In this document: one piece after another, positions 10,001 to 17,758 of the stretch
Layout of the letters: each line of letters begins with the position of its first letter
Position numbering within the stretch: position 1 is the stretch's first letter
Source of the DNA: Collinsella aerofaciens
GTDB lineage: Bacteria; Actinomycetota; Coriobacteriia; Coriobacteriales; Coriobacteriaceae
DNA: 64,000 bases
Reading direction: 5' to 3'
Assembly: GCF_020181355.1 (NCBI RefSeq)
Contig: NZ_CP084004.1
Span: forward strand, 62,001 to 126,000
The notes under the pieces: model-generated
Databases searched by the model: none
What the model was told of the DNA's origin: nothing
What the model saw: the letters and a program-made list of their open reading frames with translations, nothing else
Translations under genes and position numbers: made by a program

Positions 10001-11717
10001 GCAGTGGGCGCTCCAAGCGCACCAGCTGACAGGCCGCACGAGAGTCCTCGAGCAGGTTGCCGTGGTTGCCCAGGTAGAGCGTGGTCGAGGTGACCATATG
10101 CTCGCGAAGGGCGTCGATGGGCGGGTTCGTGACCTGAGCGAACAGCTGATAGAAGTAGTCAAAGAACGAACGCGTCTTCTTGGACAGGCAGGCCAGCGGC
10201 GCATCGATGCCCATCGAGGCGAGCGGCGCCTTGCCCTGCTGGGCCATGGGACGCACGACCTCGTCAACATCATCCCAGTGATACCCGAGCTTAGCCATGC
10301 GCACGGCGGCAGGCACCTCGGCGTCCTCGGCGGGTGTTGCCGCAACGGGCTCATCGAGCGCGTCGACGGTCAGTGTCTCCTCGGCAATCCAATCACGGTA
10401 GGGCTTTTCCTTGGCATAGCGGGCGCGCAGCTCGTCGTTGTAGATCACGCGGCCGCGGGCAAAATCGACCTCGAGCATCTGGCCCGGTCCCAGACAGCCG
10501 CTCGTCAGGATGTTCTCGGGGCTCACCTCGATGGTGCCCACCTCACTCGCCAGCATAAAGAGGCCGTCACGCGTCACGTAGTAGCGAGCCGGACGCAGGC
10601 CGTTACGGTCGAGGGCGGCACCCAGGGTACGGCCGTCGGTAAAGGCGATAGCGGCAGGACCGTCCCACGGCTCCATGAGCATGGACTGGTAAGCGTCGTA
10701 GGCGCGGCGCTCCTCACTCAGGCTGTCGTTGTGATCCCACGGCTCGGGCAGCAACATGGACGCGGCACGCGTGAGCGGGCGACCGTTCATGACCAGGAAC
10801 TCAAGCACGTTGTCTAGAATCGCGGAGTCGGAACCCTCACGGTTGATGATGGGCATCACGCGCTCAAGATCGTGCTGCAGCACGGGGCTGTACAGGTTGG
10901 GCTCGCGGGCGCGAATCCAGTTGACATTGCCCTTGAGGGTGTTGATCTCGCCGTTGTGGATGATAAAGCGGTTGGGGTGCGCGCGCTCCCAGCTGGGCGT
11001 GGTGTTGGTGGAGTAGCGCGAGTGGACGAGCGCCACGGCCGTCTTGACGGCGGCGTCGTTGAGATCGATGAAGAAGCGGCGCATCTGCGTGGCGACCAGC
11101 ATACCCTTGTACACGATGGTGCGCGAGCTCATGGAGCACACGTAGAAGATCTTGTCGCGCAGGGCAAACTCAGCGTCGGCCTTCTTCTCGATGGTGCGGC
11201 GGCACACATACAGACGGCGCTCGAAGGCGTCGCCCGCCGGCGTGTCGTCCGGACGGCCCAGGAAGGCCTGCAGGATAGTGGGCATGCAGGCGCGGGCCGT
11301 CTCGCCCAGGTCGTGCGGGTCGACCGGCACCTCGCGCCAAAAGAGCAGCGGCACGCCGGCCTCGGCGCAGCCCTCCTCAAACACGCGGCGGGCATCCTCT
11401 ACGCCCTTGTCGTCCTGCGGGAAGAACAGCATGGCCACGCCATAGTCGCCCTCTGCCGGCAGAATCTGGCCGCACTTTTGAGCCTCTTTGCGGAAAAAGT
11501 GATGCGGAACCTGGAACAGGATGCCGGCGCCGTCGCCGGTGTTCTTCTCGAGTCCCGTACCGCCGCGGTGCTCCAAGTTGACCAGAATGGACAGTGCGTC
11601 GTCCAGAATCTGGTGATGGCGCTCGCCGTTGATATCGGCAAGCGCGCCGATGCCACATGCATCGTGGTCGAATTCGGGGCGATAAAGGCCCTGCTGCTGA
11701 GCGGAATCTGCCTGCAT
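7020..11717 (-). CDS. gltB: Glutamate synthase, large (alpha) subunit
   Basis: At 1565 residues this is a full-length ferredoxin/NADPH-type GOGAT large subunit. The class II glutamine amidotransferase nucleophile is expected to be Cys21 in HDACGIG, exposed by removal of the first 20 residues. Later landmarks are HNGEINTLKGN, the FMN-barrel motif ISGHNGGSGAAARDSI and the 3Fe-4S cluster CQQDTCPAGIATQNC. The C-terminal GXGXG beta-helix region (CGDANDYFGKGLSGGEV) is also present. The domain releases ammonia from glutamine and tunnels it to the FMN site. The ATG has GGGGAGGATC upstream. It is the first gene of the gltBD operon; no operator could be assigned in the 180-bp leader. Confidence 0.97.
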   Translation of the reverse strand: MQADSAQQQGLYRPEFDHDACGIGALADINGERHHQILDDALSILVNLEHRGGTGLEKNTGDGAGILFQVPHHFFRKEAQKCGQILPAEGDYGVAMLFFPQDDKGVEDARRVFEEGCAEAGVPLLFWREVPVDPHDLGETARACMPTILQAFLGRPDDTPAGDAFERRLYVCRRTIEKKADAEFALRDKIFYVCSMSSRTIVYKGMLVATQMRRFFIDLNDAAVKTAVALVHSRYSTNTTPSWERAHPNRFIIHNGEINTLKGNVNWIRAREPNLYSPVLQHDLERVMPIINREGSDSAILDNVLEFLVMNGRPLTRAASMLLPEPWDHNDSLSEERRAYDAYQSMLMEPWDGPAAIAFTDGRTLGAALDRNGLRPARYYVTRDGLFMLASEVGTIEVSPENILTSGCLGPGQMLEVDFARGRVIYNDELRARYAKEKPYRDWIAEETLTVDALDEPVAATPAEDAEVPAAVRMAKLGYHWDDVDEVVRPMAQQGKAPLASMGIDAPLACLSKKTRSFFDYFYQLFAQVTNPPIDALREHMVTSTTLYLGNHGNLLEDSRAACQLVRLERPLLSEEEFERICAIDRVGFKTRRFRAVYRRDAGEGALQAALKQLAEDVEAAVRDGVNIVVLSDRAAAGEVPVPSLLAVGCVHNHLIRAGVRTFADIVVECGDAVSPHDFAALVGYSASGIYPYNAHACIRDLAAHGDLDVTAEQGIANYNKAATAGIVSIMSKMGISTVQSYHSAQIFEAVGFTPEFVNAYFAGTVSRVGGMGVEDVEREQNERYDAALAILKSPAPDQLPTLGLTKWRPLGGEDHLIDPQTVYLLQTACREDSYDTFKEYSARLHRTGRAVRLRDLLDFNANGRTPVALDEVEPALNIVRRFNTGAMSYGSISKEAHECMAIAMNRLHGRSNSGEGGEDPRRETPLANGDSKNSAIKQVASARFGVTSRYLCSAFEIQIKMAQGAKPGEGGHLPGKKVYPWIAEVRQSTPGIGLISPPPHHDIYSIEDLAELIFDLKNANPGARVSVKLVSEAGVGTIATGVAKGAADKILISGHNGGSGAAARDSIWHAGLPLELGLAEAQQTLLQNGLRSRVVLEADGKLMDGTDVAVACLLGAEEFGFATMPLISMGCLMQRDCQQDTCPAGIATQNCRLRRGFRGKPEHVEHFMLFVAEQLREVMASLGFRTVDEMVGHPECLRQIEVPGNRKANLLDLSPVLASATCEFGAHIPGADGRHFLPQMAADSELEKTLDSTLFVPYTADARAHLRPIRFRADIANVNRCVGTILGNAVTKAHPEGLPAGSITIDCDGSAGQSFGAFLPRGITLNVCGDANDYFGKGLSGGEVSVRPNPHATYKFDENIIVGNVAFFGATSGRGFINGLAGQRFGVRNSGATVVVEGCGNHGCEYMTGGLALILGEVGQNFAAGMTGGVAYVFDQYGTLDARVNHESVELKAPTAGELAQIRALVQEHVDATQSPRGIKLLYSFETMSKHFVKVIPTEYERVLAIVAAAEAVGKTHEQAEELAFDIVTGRADAADVARFDVAGGVAGAVPAAASSVASTKKEA

Positions 11718-11900
11718 CGCGATCCTCCCCTAAATATTAGACAGTCAGTTGAATAGGCATACTAGGAGCATCGCCGGCCCGTTGTGTTTCCCGCCCGTTT
11801 CGAAACAATCGCGTAACGCACGCCCTACGAGTGGACACCGCCGACCTCAAGGACGGCAACAAGGGCCCCAAGTTCGGCCCGTATGCTCACCGCTTCAAAC
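11718..11900. other. gltB upstream region with a possible gene remnant
   Basis: This 183-bp spacer holds the gltB leader and presumably its promoter. On the plus strand, from about 11832, one frame reads VDTADLKDGNKGPKFGPYAH and ends at a TAA supplied by the first palindrome of the next array. The amino-acid texture is protein-like, and this could be the decayed 3' end of a gene. No start codon or ribosome-binding site accompanies it. Confidence 0.3.
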
Positions 11901-12117
11901 ATCTCAATCTGTAACAGGAAGACCAAATTTCGACGACTAACTGTTACAGATTGAGACGTTTTTGAGAGACGGCTCCGAATGTCTCAATCTGTAACACGGA
12001 GGGTCGGTTTTGGCGGCCAGCTGTTACAGATCGAGATATTCCATAGGACCATTTCTTCCTGTCTTGATCTGTAACACCTAAACCCAATTTCCATCCCTAG
12101 TTGTTACAGATCAAGAC
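11901..12117. repeat. Array of three 57-bp palindromes, exactly 80-bp period
   Basis: Units are 11901-11957, 11981-12037 and 12061-12117. All are 57 bp, with 80 bp between starts and 23-bp spacers. Arms match GTCTCAATCTGTAACA with one or two changes that are mostly compensated in the partner arm. The array ends 123 bp before the mntH start. Confidence 0.95.
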
Positions 12118-12240
12118 ATTTCGGCAACCCCCTTTTCACCATCTTATTCAAATACAACTATTTTGTTAGTCTTGGTTAACTTTTTGGCCTAAAACGGGTA
12201 TCCTTTGCGGCGTCAAACAAACGGCACGCAGGAGCTCACC

Positions 12241-13497
12241 ATGCCCAACCATCTCAAACATCATTTTGGCTCCCGACGCACCGGCGGTCACGGAGGCCTA
12301 GACATTGCGCGGCACATCGGCCCCGGGCTACTCGTGACCGTCGGCTTTATCGACCCGGGCAACTGGGCCTCCAATATGGCCGCGGGCTCGCAGTTTGGCT
12401 ACGCGCTGCTGTGGATCGTCACACTGTCCACGATTATGCTCATTGTGCTGCAGCACAATGCGGCGCACCTGGGTATCGCCACGGGCACCTGTCTTGCCGA
12501 GGCCACGACACGCTACCTCCCCCGCTTCGTTGGACGCACGGTGCTCGCCAGCGCCTATCTCGCGACCATCGCCACCGCCATGGCAGAGGTCCTGGGCGGC
12601 GCGATTGCCCTTCAAATGCTCTTTGGGCTGCCCGTGCGTGCGGGCTGCGTCATCATAGCGGCAGTATCGATGGCGATGCTCATGACGAACTCCTACAAGC
12701 GTGCCGAACGCTGGATCATCGCCTTCGTCGGCGTGGTAGGCCTCTCGTTTTTGGCCGAGCTTGCACTAGTCAAGGTCGACTGGCCGCAGGCCGCCGCAAG
12801 CTGGATCACACCCAGTATGCCCACCGGCTCGGCCGCGATTATCGTAAGTGTCCTAGGCGCGGTCGTTATGCCACATAACCTTTTTCTGCACTCCGAGGTC
12901 ATCCAATCCATGCACTTCGAAGGCCAAGGCGAGCAAGTTATCGAAGAGCGTCTGCACTACGAGCTCTTCGACACGCTCTTTTCGATGGGCGTGGGCTGGG
13001 CAATCAACTCGGCCATGGTCATCCTGGCCGCAACGACCTTCTTTGCGCATGGCATAGTCGTAGACGACCTCGCCGTCGCAGCGGACACGCTCTCCCCCAT
13101 TCTGGGCCCGGCAAGCTCGACCATCTTTGCGGTGGCACTGCTGTTTGCGGGCATATCGAGTAGTGTGACGGCAGGCATGGCGGCAGGCACCATCACCGCG
13201 GGCATGTTCGACGAGGAATACGACATCCACGACCGACATTCCTCGATCGGGGTAGCGGCCTGTTTCGCCGGCGCAGTGGCGGCGTGTCTGGTCGTCCCAA
13301 ATCCTTTTGAAGGTCTCATCTGGAGTCAGGCACTGCTGTCGCTTCAGCTGCCGATTACGGTCTTTGTGCTCATACGGCTCACCAGCTCAGCCCGCGTCAT
13401 GGGCAAATACGCCAACTCGCGCCCGCTCAACGCGTTGCTCGTAGGGATCGGTGCCATCGTGACGATTCTCGATGTCGTGTTGTTGACAGGGATGTAA
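12241..13497 (+). CDS. mntH: NRAMP-family divalent metal (Mn2+/Fe2+) transporter
   Basis: This 418-residue polytopic membrane protein couples proton entry to uptake of Mn2+ or Fe2+. The TM1 metal-binding motif DPGNWASNM and the TM6 motif MPHNLFLHSEV are both intact. The first supplies Asp and Asn ligands and the second supplies Met and His. About eleven hydrophobic segments can be counted, as usual for the family. The ATG at 12241 is chosen because CAGGAGCTCACC sits directly before it. The leader has a weak inverted repeat (GTTAGTCTTGGTTAAC, about 12164-12179) that could be a DtxR/MntR-type operator, but the symmetry is only partial. No yybP-type riboswitch is visible. Palindrome arrays flank the gene on both sides. 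Confidence 0.92.
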   Translation: MPNHLKHHFGSRRTGGHGGLDIARHIGPGLLVTVGFIDPGNWASNMAAGSQFGYALLWIVTLSTIMLIVLQHNAAHLGIATGTCLAEATTRYLPRFVGRTVLASAYLATIATAMAEVLGGAIALQMLFGLPVRAGCVIIAAVSMAMLMTNSYKRAERWIIAFVGVVGLSFLAELALVKVDWPQAAASWITPSMPTGSAAIIVSVLGAVVMPHNLFLHSEVIQSMHFEGQGEQVIEERLHYELFDTLFSMGVGWAINSAMVILAATTFFAHGIVVDDLAVAADTLSPILGPASSTIFAVALLFAGISSSVTAGMAAGTITAGMFDEEYDIHDRHSSIGVAACFAGAVAACLVVPNPFEGLIWSQALLSLQLPITVFVLIRLTSSARVMGKYANSRPLNALLVGIGAIVTILDVVLLTGM

Positions 13498-13524
13498 TGG
13501 GGCGGGGCACCTACCCAGGCAAAC

Positions 13525-13775
13525 GTCTCGATCTGTAACAGATAGACACGCTTTTGATGTCTAGATGTTACAGATCGAGATCATTCCGAGGGACAGCTCC
13601 GTTTGTCTCAATCTGTAACACGTAGACCCCGTTTTCACTGCCAGATGTTACAGATTGAGATCTTCTGCCGGACGGTTTTGGTTTGTCTCGACCTATAACA
13701 AGTGGACCCAATTTCCGCTTCTAGATGTTACAGATTGAGACATTTCTTCAGCTCCAACCTTTTGTCTCAATCTGT
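13525..13775. repeat. Array of 57-bp palindromes: three whole units and the left part of a fourth
   Basis: Whole units are 13525-13581, 13605-13661 and 13685-13741. The fourth starts at 13764 and is interrupted after GTCTCAATCTGT at 13775 by the IS21-family element. Start spacings are 80, 80 and 79 bp. The remaining part of unit four lies at 16152-16200. Confidence 0.95.
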
Positions 13776-13912
13776 TGTTAGCGCCGGGCGATTTTAGCCG
13801 CTAATAGTCAAACTATTTTGACCAATCCCGGTCACCGAATAATGGCCACCGTGCCTCCCCGCCGCCACTACGCTGGTGGTGCCAACACGCCGGCGTTAGG
13901 AGGACCATTGAG

Positions 13913-15220
13913 GTGAACGAGAGACACGATGACCTACAGGAGATTATAGACGCGGCGCTCCGGGAGATGGCCGCGGAGGAGGGCGACGGGTTCGACCCGC
14001 AGGCATGCAACCTCGCGGAGTTCTGCAGGAGGACGGGGCTCACCCGCTCCCGCGCGAGGACGGTCAGGGCACACGGGTTCAGGGCCCTGCCCCACGGGAA
14101 CAGCGGGAGGAGGGCCGCGCCGGGCGTGCTCGCCGGCCACACCGGCCTGGTGGACGACCTCCTGCGGAAGGGCGTCACCAACTCGCAGGTGATATTCGAG
14201 CGGCTGCTCGGCCAGGGCTACGCCGGCGGCCTCACCACGGTGAAGACCTATATCGCCGCGCACCGGGACCTCGTGCCCGCGAAGAGGCGGCAGGCGGCCC
14301 CGCAGGGCTGCCGCGGCCAGCGCTTCAGGACGGCGCCCGGAGAGGCCTACCAGATGGACTGGGGCTTCGTCGCGGTCGAGCGCCCTGGCGGGGAGCGGGC
14401 GCGGATCGCCTGCTTCGCCATGGTCTGCCACCATTGCGGGGGCGCCCACGTCGAGTTCTTCCCGAACGCGCGCCAGGAGAACCTCCTCATCGGGATGCTG
14501 CACGCGTTCTCGGCGCTGGGCGTGCCCGCGACCGTGCTCACCGACAACATGAAGAGCGTGGTCGTCCGCCGCGATGCCGACGGCCGGCCCGTCTGGCAGG
14601 CCGACTACGCCGAGTTCATGGGCGTCGTCGGCTTCCGCACCAGGTTGTGCAGGCCGCGCCACCCCTATACGAAGGGCAAGGTGGAGAGGCTCGTCCGCTT
14701 CGTGAAGGGGAACTTCCTCGCGGGAAGGTCCTTTACCGACCTTGACGCCCTCAACCGGGAGGCCGCCCTCTGGTGCGCCGAGCAGGGAGGCCGCTGGCGG
14801 CGCGCGGCGGCATGCGTCCCGATGCGCGAGCACGAGGCGGCGTGCTCGGCGAACACCAGGCCGCTCGAGGTCACGGCCGAGGTCGAGCGGTACCTGTGCC
14901 CGCGCCGGAAGATCTCCTTCGACGGCTTCGTGAGCTTCGAGGGGCACCGCTACGGCGTGCCCTACTGGTACGTCCGCCGCGAGTGCAGGGTGAACCGGGA
15001 GGGGCGCGTGGTGCACATATACAGCGACGACCTCTCCCGCGAGCTCGTCGCCCACGCCGTCGGCACCGGCGCCGACAGCTGGTGCGAGGGGCAGTGGGAG
15101 ACATCGCCGGCGCAGCCCGAGGAGCTGCCGACCCAGCCGGTGGGGACCGTGGTCGAGCAAATCGCCCCGCCCAGGACGAAACCCGGTTTCGAGAGGTTCG
15201 ACTTCGGGAGGGCCGAATGA
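13913..15220 (+). CDS. istA: IS21-family transposase IstA
   Basis: This 435-residue protein has an N-terminal helix-turn-helix region (about 33-60, AEFCRRTGLTRSRART) and an rve-type DDE integrase core. The catalytic residues read as Asp149 (YQMDWGF), Asp211 (VLTDNMKSVV) and Glu258 (KGKVERLVRFVKG). A C-terminal DNA-binding region follows (CPRRKISFDGFVSFEGHRYG). The GTG start is supported by TAGGAGGACC nine bases upstream. The stop codon overlaps the istB start as ATGA, so the two are translationally coupled. All catalytic positions are intact and the element could be active. Confidence 0.95.
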   Translation: MNERHDDLQEIIDAALREMAAEEGDGFDPQACNLAEFCRRTGLTRSRARTVRAHGFRALPHGNSGRRAAPGVLAGHTGLVDDLLRKGVTNSQVIFERLLGQGYAGGLTTVKTYIAAHRDLVPAKRRQAAPQGCRGQRFRTAPGEAYQMDWGFVAVERPGGERARIACFAMVCHHCGGAHVEFFPNARQENLLIGMLHAFSALGVPATVLTDNMKSVVVRRDADGRPVWQADYAEFMGVVGFRTRLCRPRHPYTKGKVERLVRFVKGNFLAGRSFTDLDALNREAALWCAEQGGRWRRAAACVPMREHEAACSANTRPLEVTAEVERYLCPRRKISFDGFVSFEGHRYGVPYWYVRRECRVNREGRVVHIYSDDLSRELVAHAVGTGADSWCEGQWETSPAQPEELPTQPVGTVVEQIAPPRTKPGFERFDFGRAE

Positions 15221-16044
15221 TGGCGGGCGCGGGGGCGAGCCCCTACGAGCTCGCGAGCGACGCCGCGTCGAGGCTCGGGATCGCCGTCGGGGCGGAGGAG
15301 CTCGCGACCCTCGCCTCGGACCTCGACCTCGGCGACGGGGAGATGGCCGCCGTGGCAGCCACCTTCTCCTACCTTGCGGAGAAGAGGAGGCTCGCCTCCA
15401 TCGAGACGCTGCTGAGGCTGAGCAGGCTGCCCAGGCGCGAGCCCAAGACCTTCGAGGGCTTCGACTTCTCCAGGATCCAGGGCCGGGACGCGGCCGCGCT
15501 GGGCAAGCTCCCGTCGCTGGCCGACCTCTACGCGCACCGCAACGTCGCCTTCGTCGGGCCCGGCGGCATAGGGAAGACGCACCTCGCGCAGGCCTACGGG
15601 CGCGAGTGCTGCATGCGGGGGCTCAAGACCTACTACATAAAGGCGACCGAGCTCAGGGACAGGTTCCAGAAGGCCGTCCAGCGGGGAAACACCTCGCGGG
15701 TCGTCTCCTCGCTCGTCAAGCCGTCGTGCCTCATCGTTGACGAGGTGGGGAGATGCGTCTACGACAGGCCGTGCACCGACCTGTTCTTCGATGTCGTCGA
15801 CAGGCGCTACGAGAAGGAGGGGCCGAACGCGATGGTCCTCACGAGCAACATCGCCCCGAGCGGGTGGGATGAGTTCTTCACGGGCGACGACACGCTCCTC
15901 TGCGCCCTCGACAGGCTGTTCGACAAGGCGTCGGTGTTCGTGATGCGGGGCCCGAGCTACCGCGGCAGGGAGCTTGACACCTACTCGGTGGAGGCCGTCC
16001 CCCAGGCGGTGAAGGTGAGGGGGATCCAGCCCGAGGGGATGTAG
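15217..16044 (+). CDS. istB: IS21-family ATP-binding helper protein IstB
   Basis: This 275-residue AAA+ ATPase is the target-selection and transposase-stimulating partner of IstA. Walker A is GPGGIGKTH (residues 114-122) and Walker B is CLIVDEVGRC. Sensor-like residues lie in MVLTSNIAPSGW. Length fits the family (about 250-270). The start is either of two consecutive ATG codons at 15217 and 15220, overlapping the istA stop. The gene ends about 107 bp before the right end of the element. Confidence 0.95.
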   Translation: MMAGAGASPYELASDAASRLGIAVGAEELATLASDLDLGDGEMAAVAATFSYLAEKRRLASIETLLRLSRLPRREPKTFEGFDFSRIQGRDAAALGKLPSLADLYAHRNVAFVGPGGIGKTHLAQAYGRECCMRGLKTYYIKATELRDRFQKAVQRGNTSRVVSSLVKPSCLIVDEVGRCVYDRPCTDLFFDVVDRRYEKEGPNAMVLTSNIAPSGWDEFFTGDDTLLCALDRLFDKASVFVMRGPSYRGRELDTYSVEAVPQAVKVRGIQPEGM

Positions 16045-16151
16045 GAATGCGATAGGAAAGTCATAGATGCGGGCGTGTTGGCTAAAATGGGTCGGCCGGG
16101 ATTGGTCAATCTCGGCCGACTATATTTGGCTAAATTATTCCGGCGCTAACA

Positions 16152-16200
16152 CTGTAACAGATAGACCCGTTTTGAGCCGCCACATGTTACAGATTGAGAC
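16152..16200. repeat. Right part of the 57-bp palindrome split by the IS21 element
   Basis: It begins with the duplicated CTGT and ends with the complete right arm TGTTACAGATTGAGAC. The left 12 bases (13764-13775) plus these 49 bases, minus the 4-bp duplication, equal 57 bp. Confidence 0.95.
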
Positions 16201-16268
16201 AAACAGTCGGCCGGACTCACAACAGACAGGAGCGGCTAACAGCAGCCGTGATCCCTTGGGGACGGAGG

Positions 16269-16305
16269 AAAAGGGCCCCGGCCGGGATGACCGACCGGGG
16301 CCCTT
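16269..16305 (-). terminator. Terminator after the rubredoxin-like gene
   Basis: A GC-rich stem (GGGCCCCGG and CCGGGGCCC arms) is followed on the minus strand by TTTTCC. It lies 40 bp downstream of the rubredoxin-like stop codon. Confidence 0.75.
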
Positions 16306-16344
16306 GGACAGAGCTATGTTCGGCTTTCGCCGCGTGCCTGCGAG

Positions 16345-16488
16345 CTACTCCTCAACGAGCTCAAACTGATCGGGACCGACGCCGCACACCGGGCACACGT
16401 AGTCCTCGGGCAGCTCGGGCGTGTCGACCTCAACCTCGTAACCGCAAACGACGCACACAAACTTATACGTCTTCTTCTCCTCAGCCAT
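16345..16488 (-). CDS. Rubredoxin-like protein
   Basis: A 47-residue protein with two iron-binding knuckles: [11 protein letters not shown] near the N terminus and [14 protein letters not shown] near the C terminus. Together they give the four Cys ligands of a rubredoxin Fe(S-Cys)4 centre. The spacer LPEDY before the second knuckle is typical of rubredoxins. GAGGAGAACATC precedes the ATG. It follows a flavin reductase-domain gene by 89 bp on the same strand. In many anaerobes these two domains are fused as high-molecular-weight rubredoxin, which feeds electrons to oxygen- or NO-reducing flavodiiron proteins. A separate-subunit version of that system is a reasonable inference. Confidence 0.85.
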   Translation of the reverse strand: MAEEKKTYKFVCVVCGYEVEVDTPELPEDYVCPVCGVGPDQFELVEE

Positions 16489-16577
16489 GATGTTCTCCTC
16501 TCGAACGCGACTGGTGATGTACTTCGCTTATTAGTATATGTTCTCAATAATATAATGCAAGTATTTTTAGAACATTT

Positions 16578-17081
16578 CTAGCCTTGATACGATGAAGCCT
16601 TGGGCGGCGTCTTGCCCTTCAGCACCTTGTGGTAGTAGTCATAGGTCAACGGAGTCTCGCCACTCAGACGCTCGGCATCCTCAACCTCGCCAATAAAGAG
16701 CAGATGCGTGCCCACGTCCACGGTGTCAATCAGACGGCAACTAAACAGCGCTGCCGCGTGCTCGGGCACATAGGGCATGCCCAGCGTGGTCTCGCGCGTC
16801 TCGTACTTGGCAAACTTGTCATAGTCACTGCTGGTGCGGAACCCAAAGTTGCCAATGTAGAGCATATCGGCCGTCTGGTCGATCACGGTCAGCGCGAAGG
16901 CCTTGGCAGACGAGATAACACCAGACGTGACATTGTCCTTATTCACGGCAATCGAGATGCGCGGCGGGGCGGATGTCACCTGCACCGCTGTGTTGATAAC
17001 GCAGCCGGCACGCAGCCCGTCCGCCGCGGCGCTCACCACGTACAGGCCACTCGGCATGGTAAAGAACGCAGTTTTGTCCAT
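16578..17081 (-). CDS. Flavin reductase-like domain protein (FMN-binding)
   Basis: This 167-residue protein has the split-barrel FMN-binding fold of the flavin reductase family. Landmarks are MPSGLYVVSA at the N terminus, NTAVQVTSAPPRISIAVNKD, FALTVID and the GTHLLFIGEVEDAE strand near the end. The start at 17081 is preferred because GGGGAGTGATCGTT precedes it and the fold begins there. A longer in-frame version would add 54 unrelated residues. The downstream rubredoxin-like gene suggests an NAD(P)H-to-rubredoxin electron path in oxygen or nitric oxide defence. A terminator for smpB lies just upstream, so the pair has its own promoter. Confidence 0.85.
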   Translation of the reverse strand: MDKTAFFTMPSGLYVVSAAADGLRAGCVINTAVQVTSAPPRISIAVNKDNVTSGVISSAKAFALTVIDQTADMLYIGNFGFRTSSDYDKFAKYETRETTLGMPYVPEHAAALFSCRLIDTVDVGTHLLFIGEVEDAERLSGETPLTYDYYHKVLKGKTPPKASSYQG

Positions 17082-17132
17082 AACGATCACTCCCCTAGCT
17101 CGGGTTGGAACCTCATGGATGTATGTACCCAC

Positions 17133-17166
17133 AAAAAAGGCGACGCCCATAACGGACGCCGCCTTT
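17133..17166 (-). terminator. Terminator downstream of smpB
   Basis: The arms AAAGGCGACG and CGCCGCCTTT pair at nine of ten positions. On the minus strand the stem is followed by a run of T residues. It ends the TPR-smpB transcription unit. Confidence 0.75.
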
Positions 17167-17209
17167 GAGACATATGTGTCAGAACAGTAAGAAAGATGAG
17201 ACGCCCGCA

Positions 17210-17274
17210 GTTGCGGTGAAATAGGGACTGAATAGTCCCTCAATCAGGCAAAACAGTCCGTATTCCACCGCAAC
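17210..17274. repeat. 65-bp palindrome family, copy 3
   Basis: The arms begin GTTGCGGTGAAATAGGGACTG and end with CAGTCCGTATTCCACCGCAAC, with two mismatches. Length is exactly 65 bp. It lies between the smpB stop and its terminator. Confidence 0.85.
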
Positions 17275-17287
17275 TTATGAAGGGTGG

Positions 17288-17758
17288 TCAGCGATTGCGC
17301 TCTTTGAGGGCGCGGTCGATCTCGCGTTGAACATCACGCTTGGCCATGTCCTCGCGCTTGTCGTAGAGCTTCTTGCCGCGACCCAGACCCAGCAGCAGCT
17401 TTACGCGGCCGTCGGTATTAAAGTAGAGCTCCAACGGAACCAGCGCATAACCACGGTTGCGAAGTTTGCCGTCAAGAAAGTCGATCTCCTTGCGGTGCAG
17501 CAGCAGACGACGCCGACGGTCGGGATCGCGATTCCACACGCCACCATGGCTATAGGGGTGGATATGCAGGCCGACGAGCCAGCACTCCCCGCCGCGGATC
17601 AGCGCGAAGGTATCGGTGATCTGGCAGGCGCGCTCGCGAATCGACTTGACCTCGGTGCCGCTCAGTTCAATGCCACACTCAAATGTCTCATCGATAAAGT
17701 ACTCGTGATGCGCCGAGCGATTCTTGGAAATGAGCTTGCGCTCGCGCTTACTGGGCAT
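17288..17758 (-). CDS. smpB: SsrA-binding protein SmpB
   Basis: This 156-residue protein binds tmRNA and brings it to stalled ribosomes for trans-translation. Family landmarks are KNRSAHHEYFIDETFECGIE, GTEVKSIR, the LHIHPYSHG strand and the basic C-terminal tail GKKLYDKREDMAKRDVQR. That tail fills the mRNA channel. The ATG at 17758 has AAGGAGG upstream and overlaps the end of the TPR-protein gene by 11 bp. The tmRNA gene itself (ssrA) is not in this stretch. In many bacteria smpB neighbours rnr; here rnr is about 9 kb away. Confidence 0.96.
   Translation of the reverse strand: MPSKRERKLISKNRSAHHEYFIDETFECGIELSGTEVKSIRERACQITDTFALIRGGECWLVGLHIHPYSHGGVWNRDPDRRRRLLLHRKEIDFLDGKLRNRGYALVPLELYFNTDGRVKLLLGLGRGKKLYDKREDMAKRDVQREIDRALKERNR

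Larger units (their letters stand above)
13776..16151 (+). mobile_element. IS21-family insertion sequence, complete, 2376 bp
   Basis: The ends are TGTTAGCGCCGG at 13776 and its reverse complement CCGGCGCTAACA ending at 16151. The terminal TG...CA is usual for IS21. A 4-bp target duplication, CTGT, lies at 13772-13775 and 16152-16155. Removing the element and one CTGT restores a 57-bp palindrome of exactly the family length, which fixes both ends. Subterminal repeats of CCGGGATTGGTCA lie inside each end (about 13819-13834 and 16096-16109), as expected for multiple transposase-binding sites. It carries istA and istB in the standard order. Frequent AGG arginine codons contrast with the CGC-rich neighbours. 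Confidence 0.95.

Noticed and set aside
12118-12240. Manganese (yybP-ykoY) riboswitch ahead of mntH
   Set aside because: The leader is short and AT-rich and lacks the paired-loop motifs of that riboswitch. Only a weak partial inverted repeat is visible.
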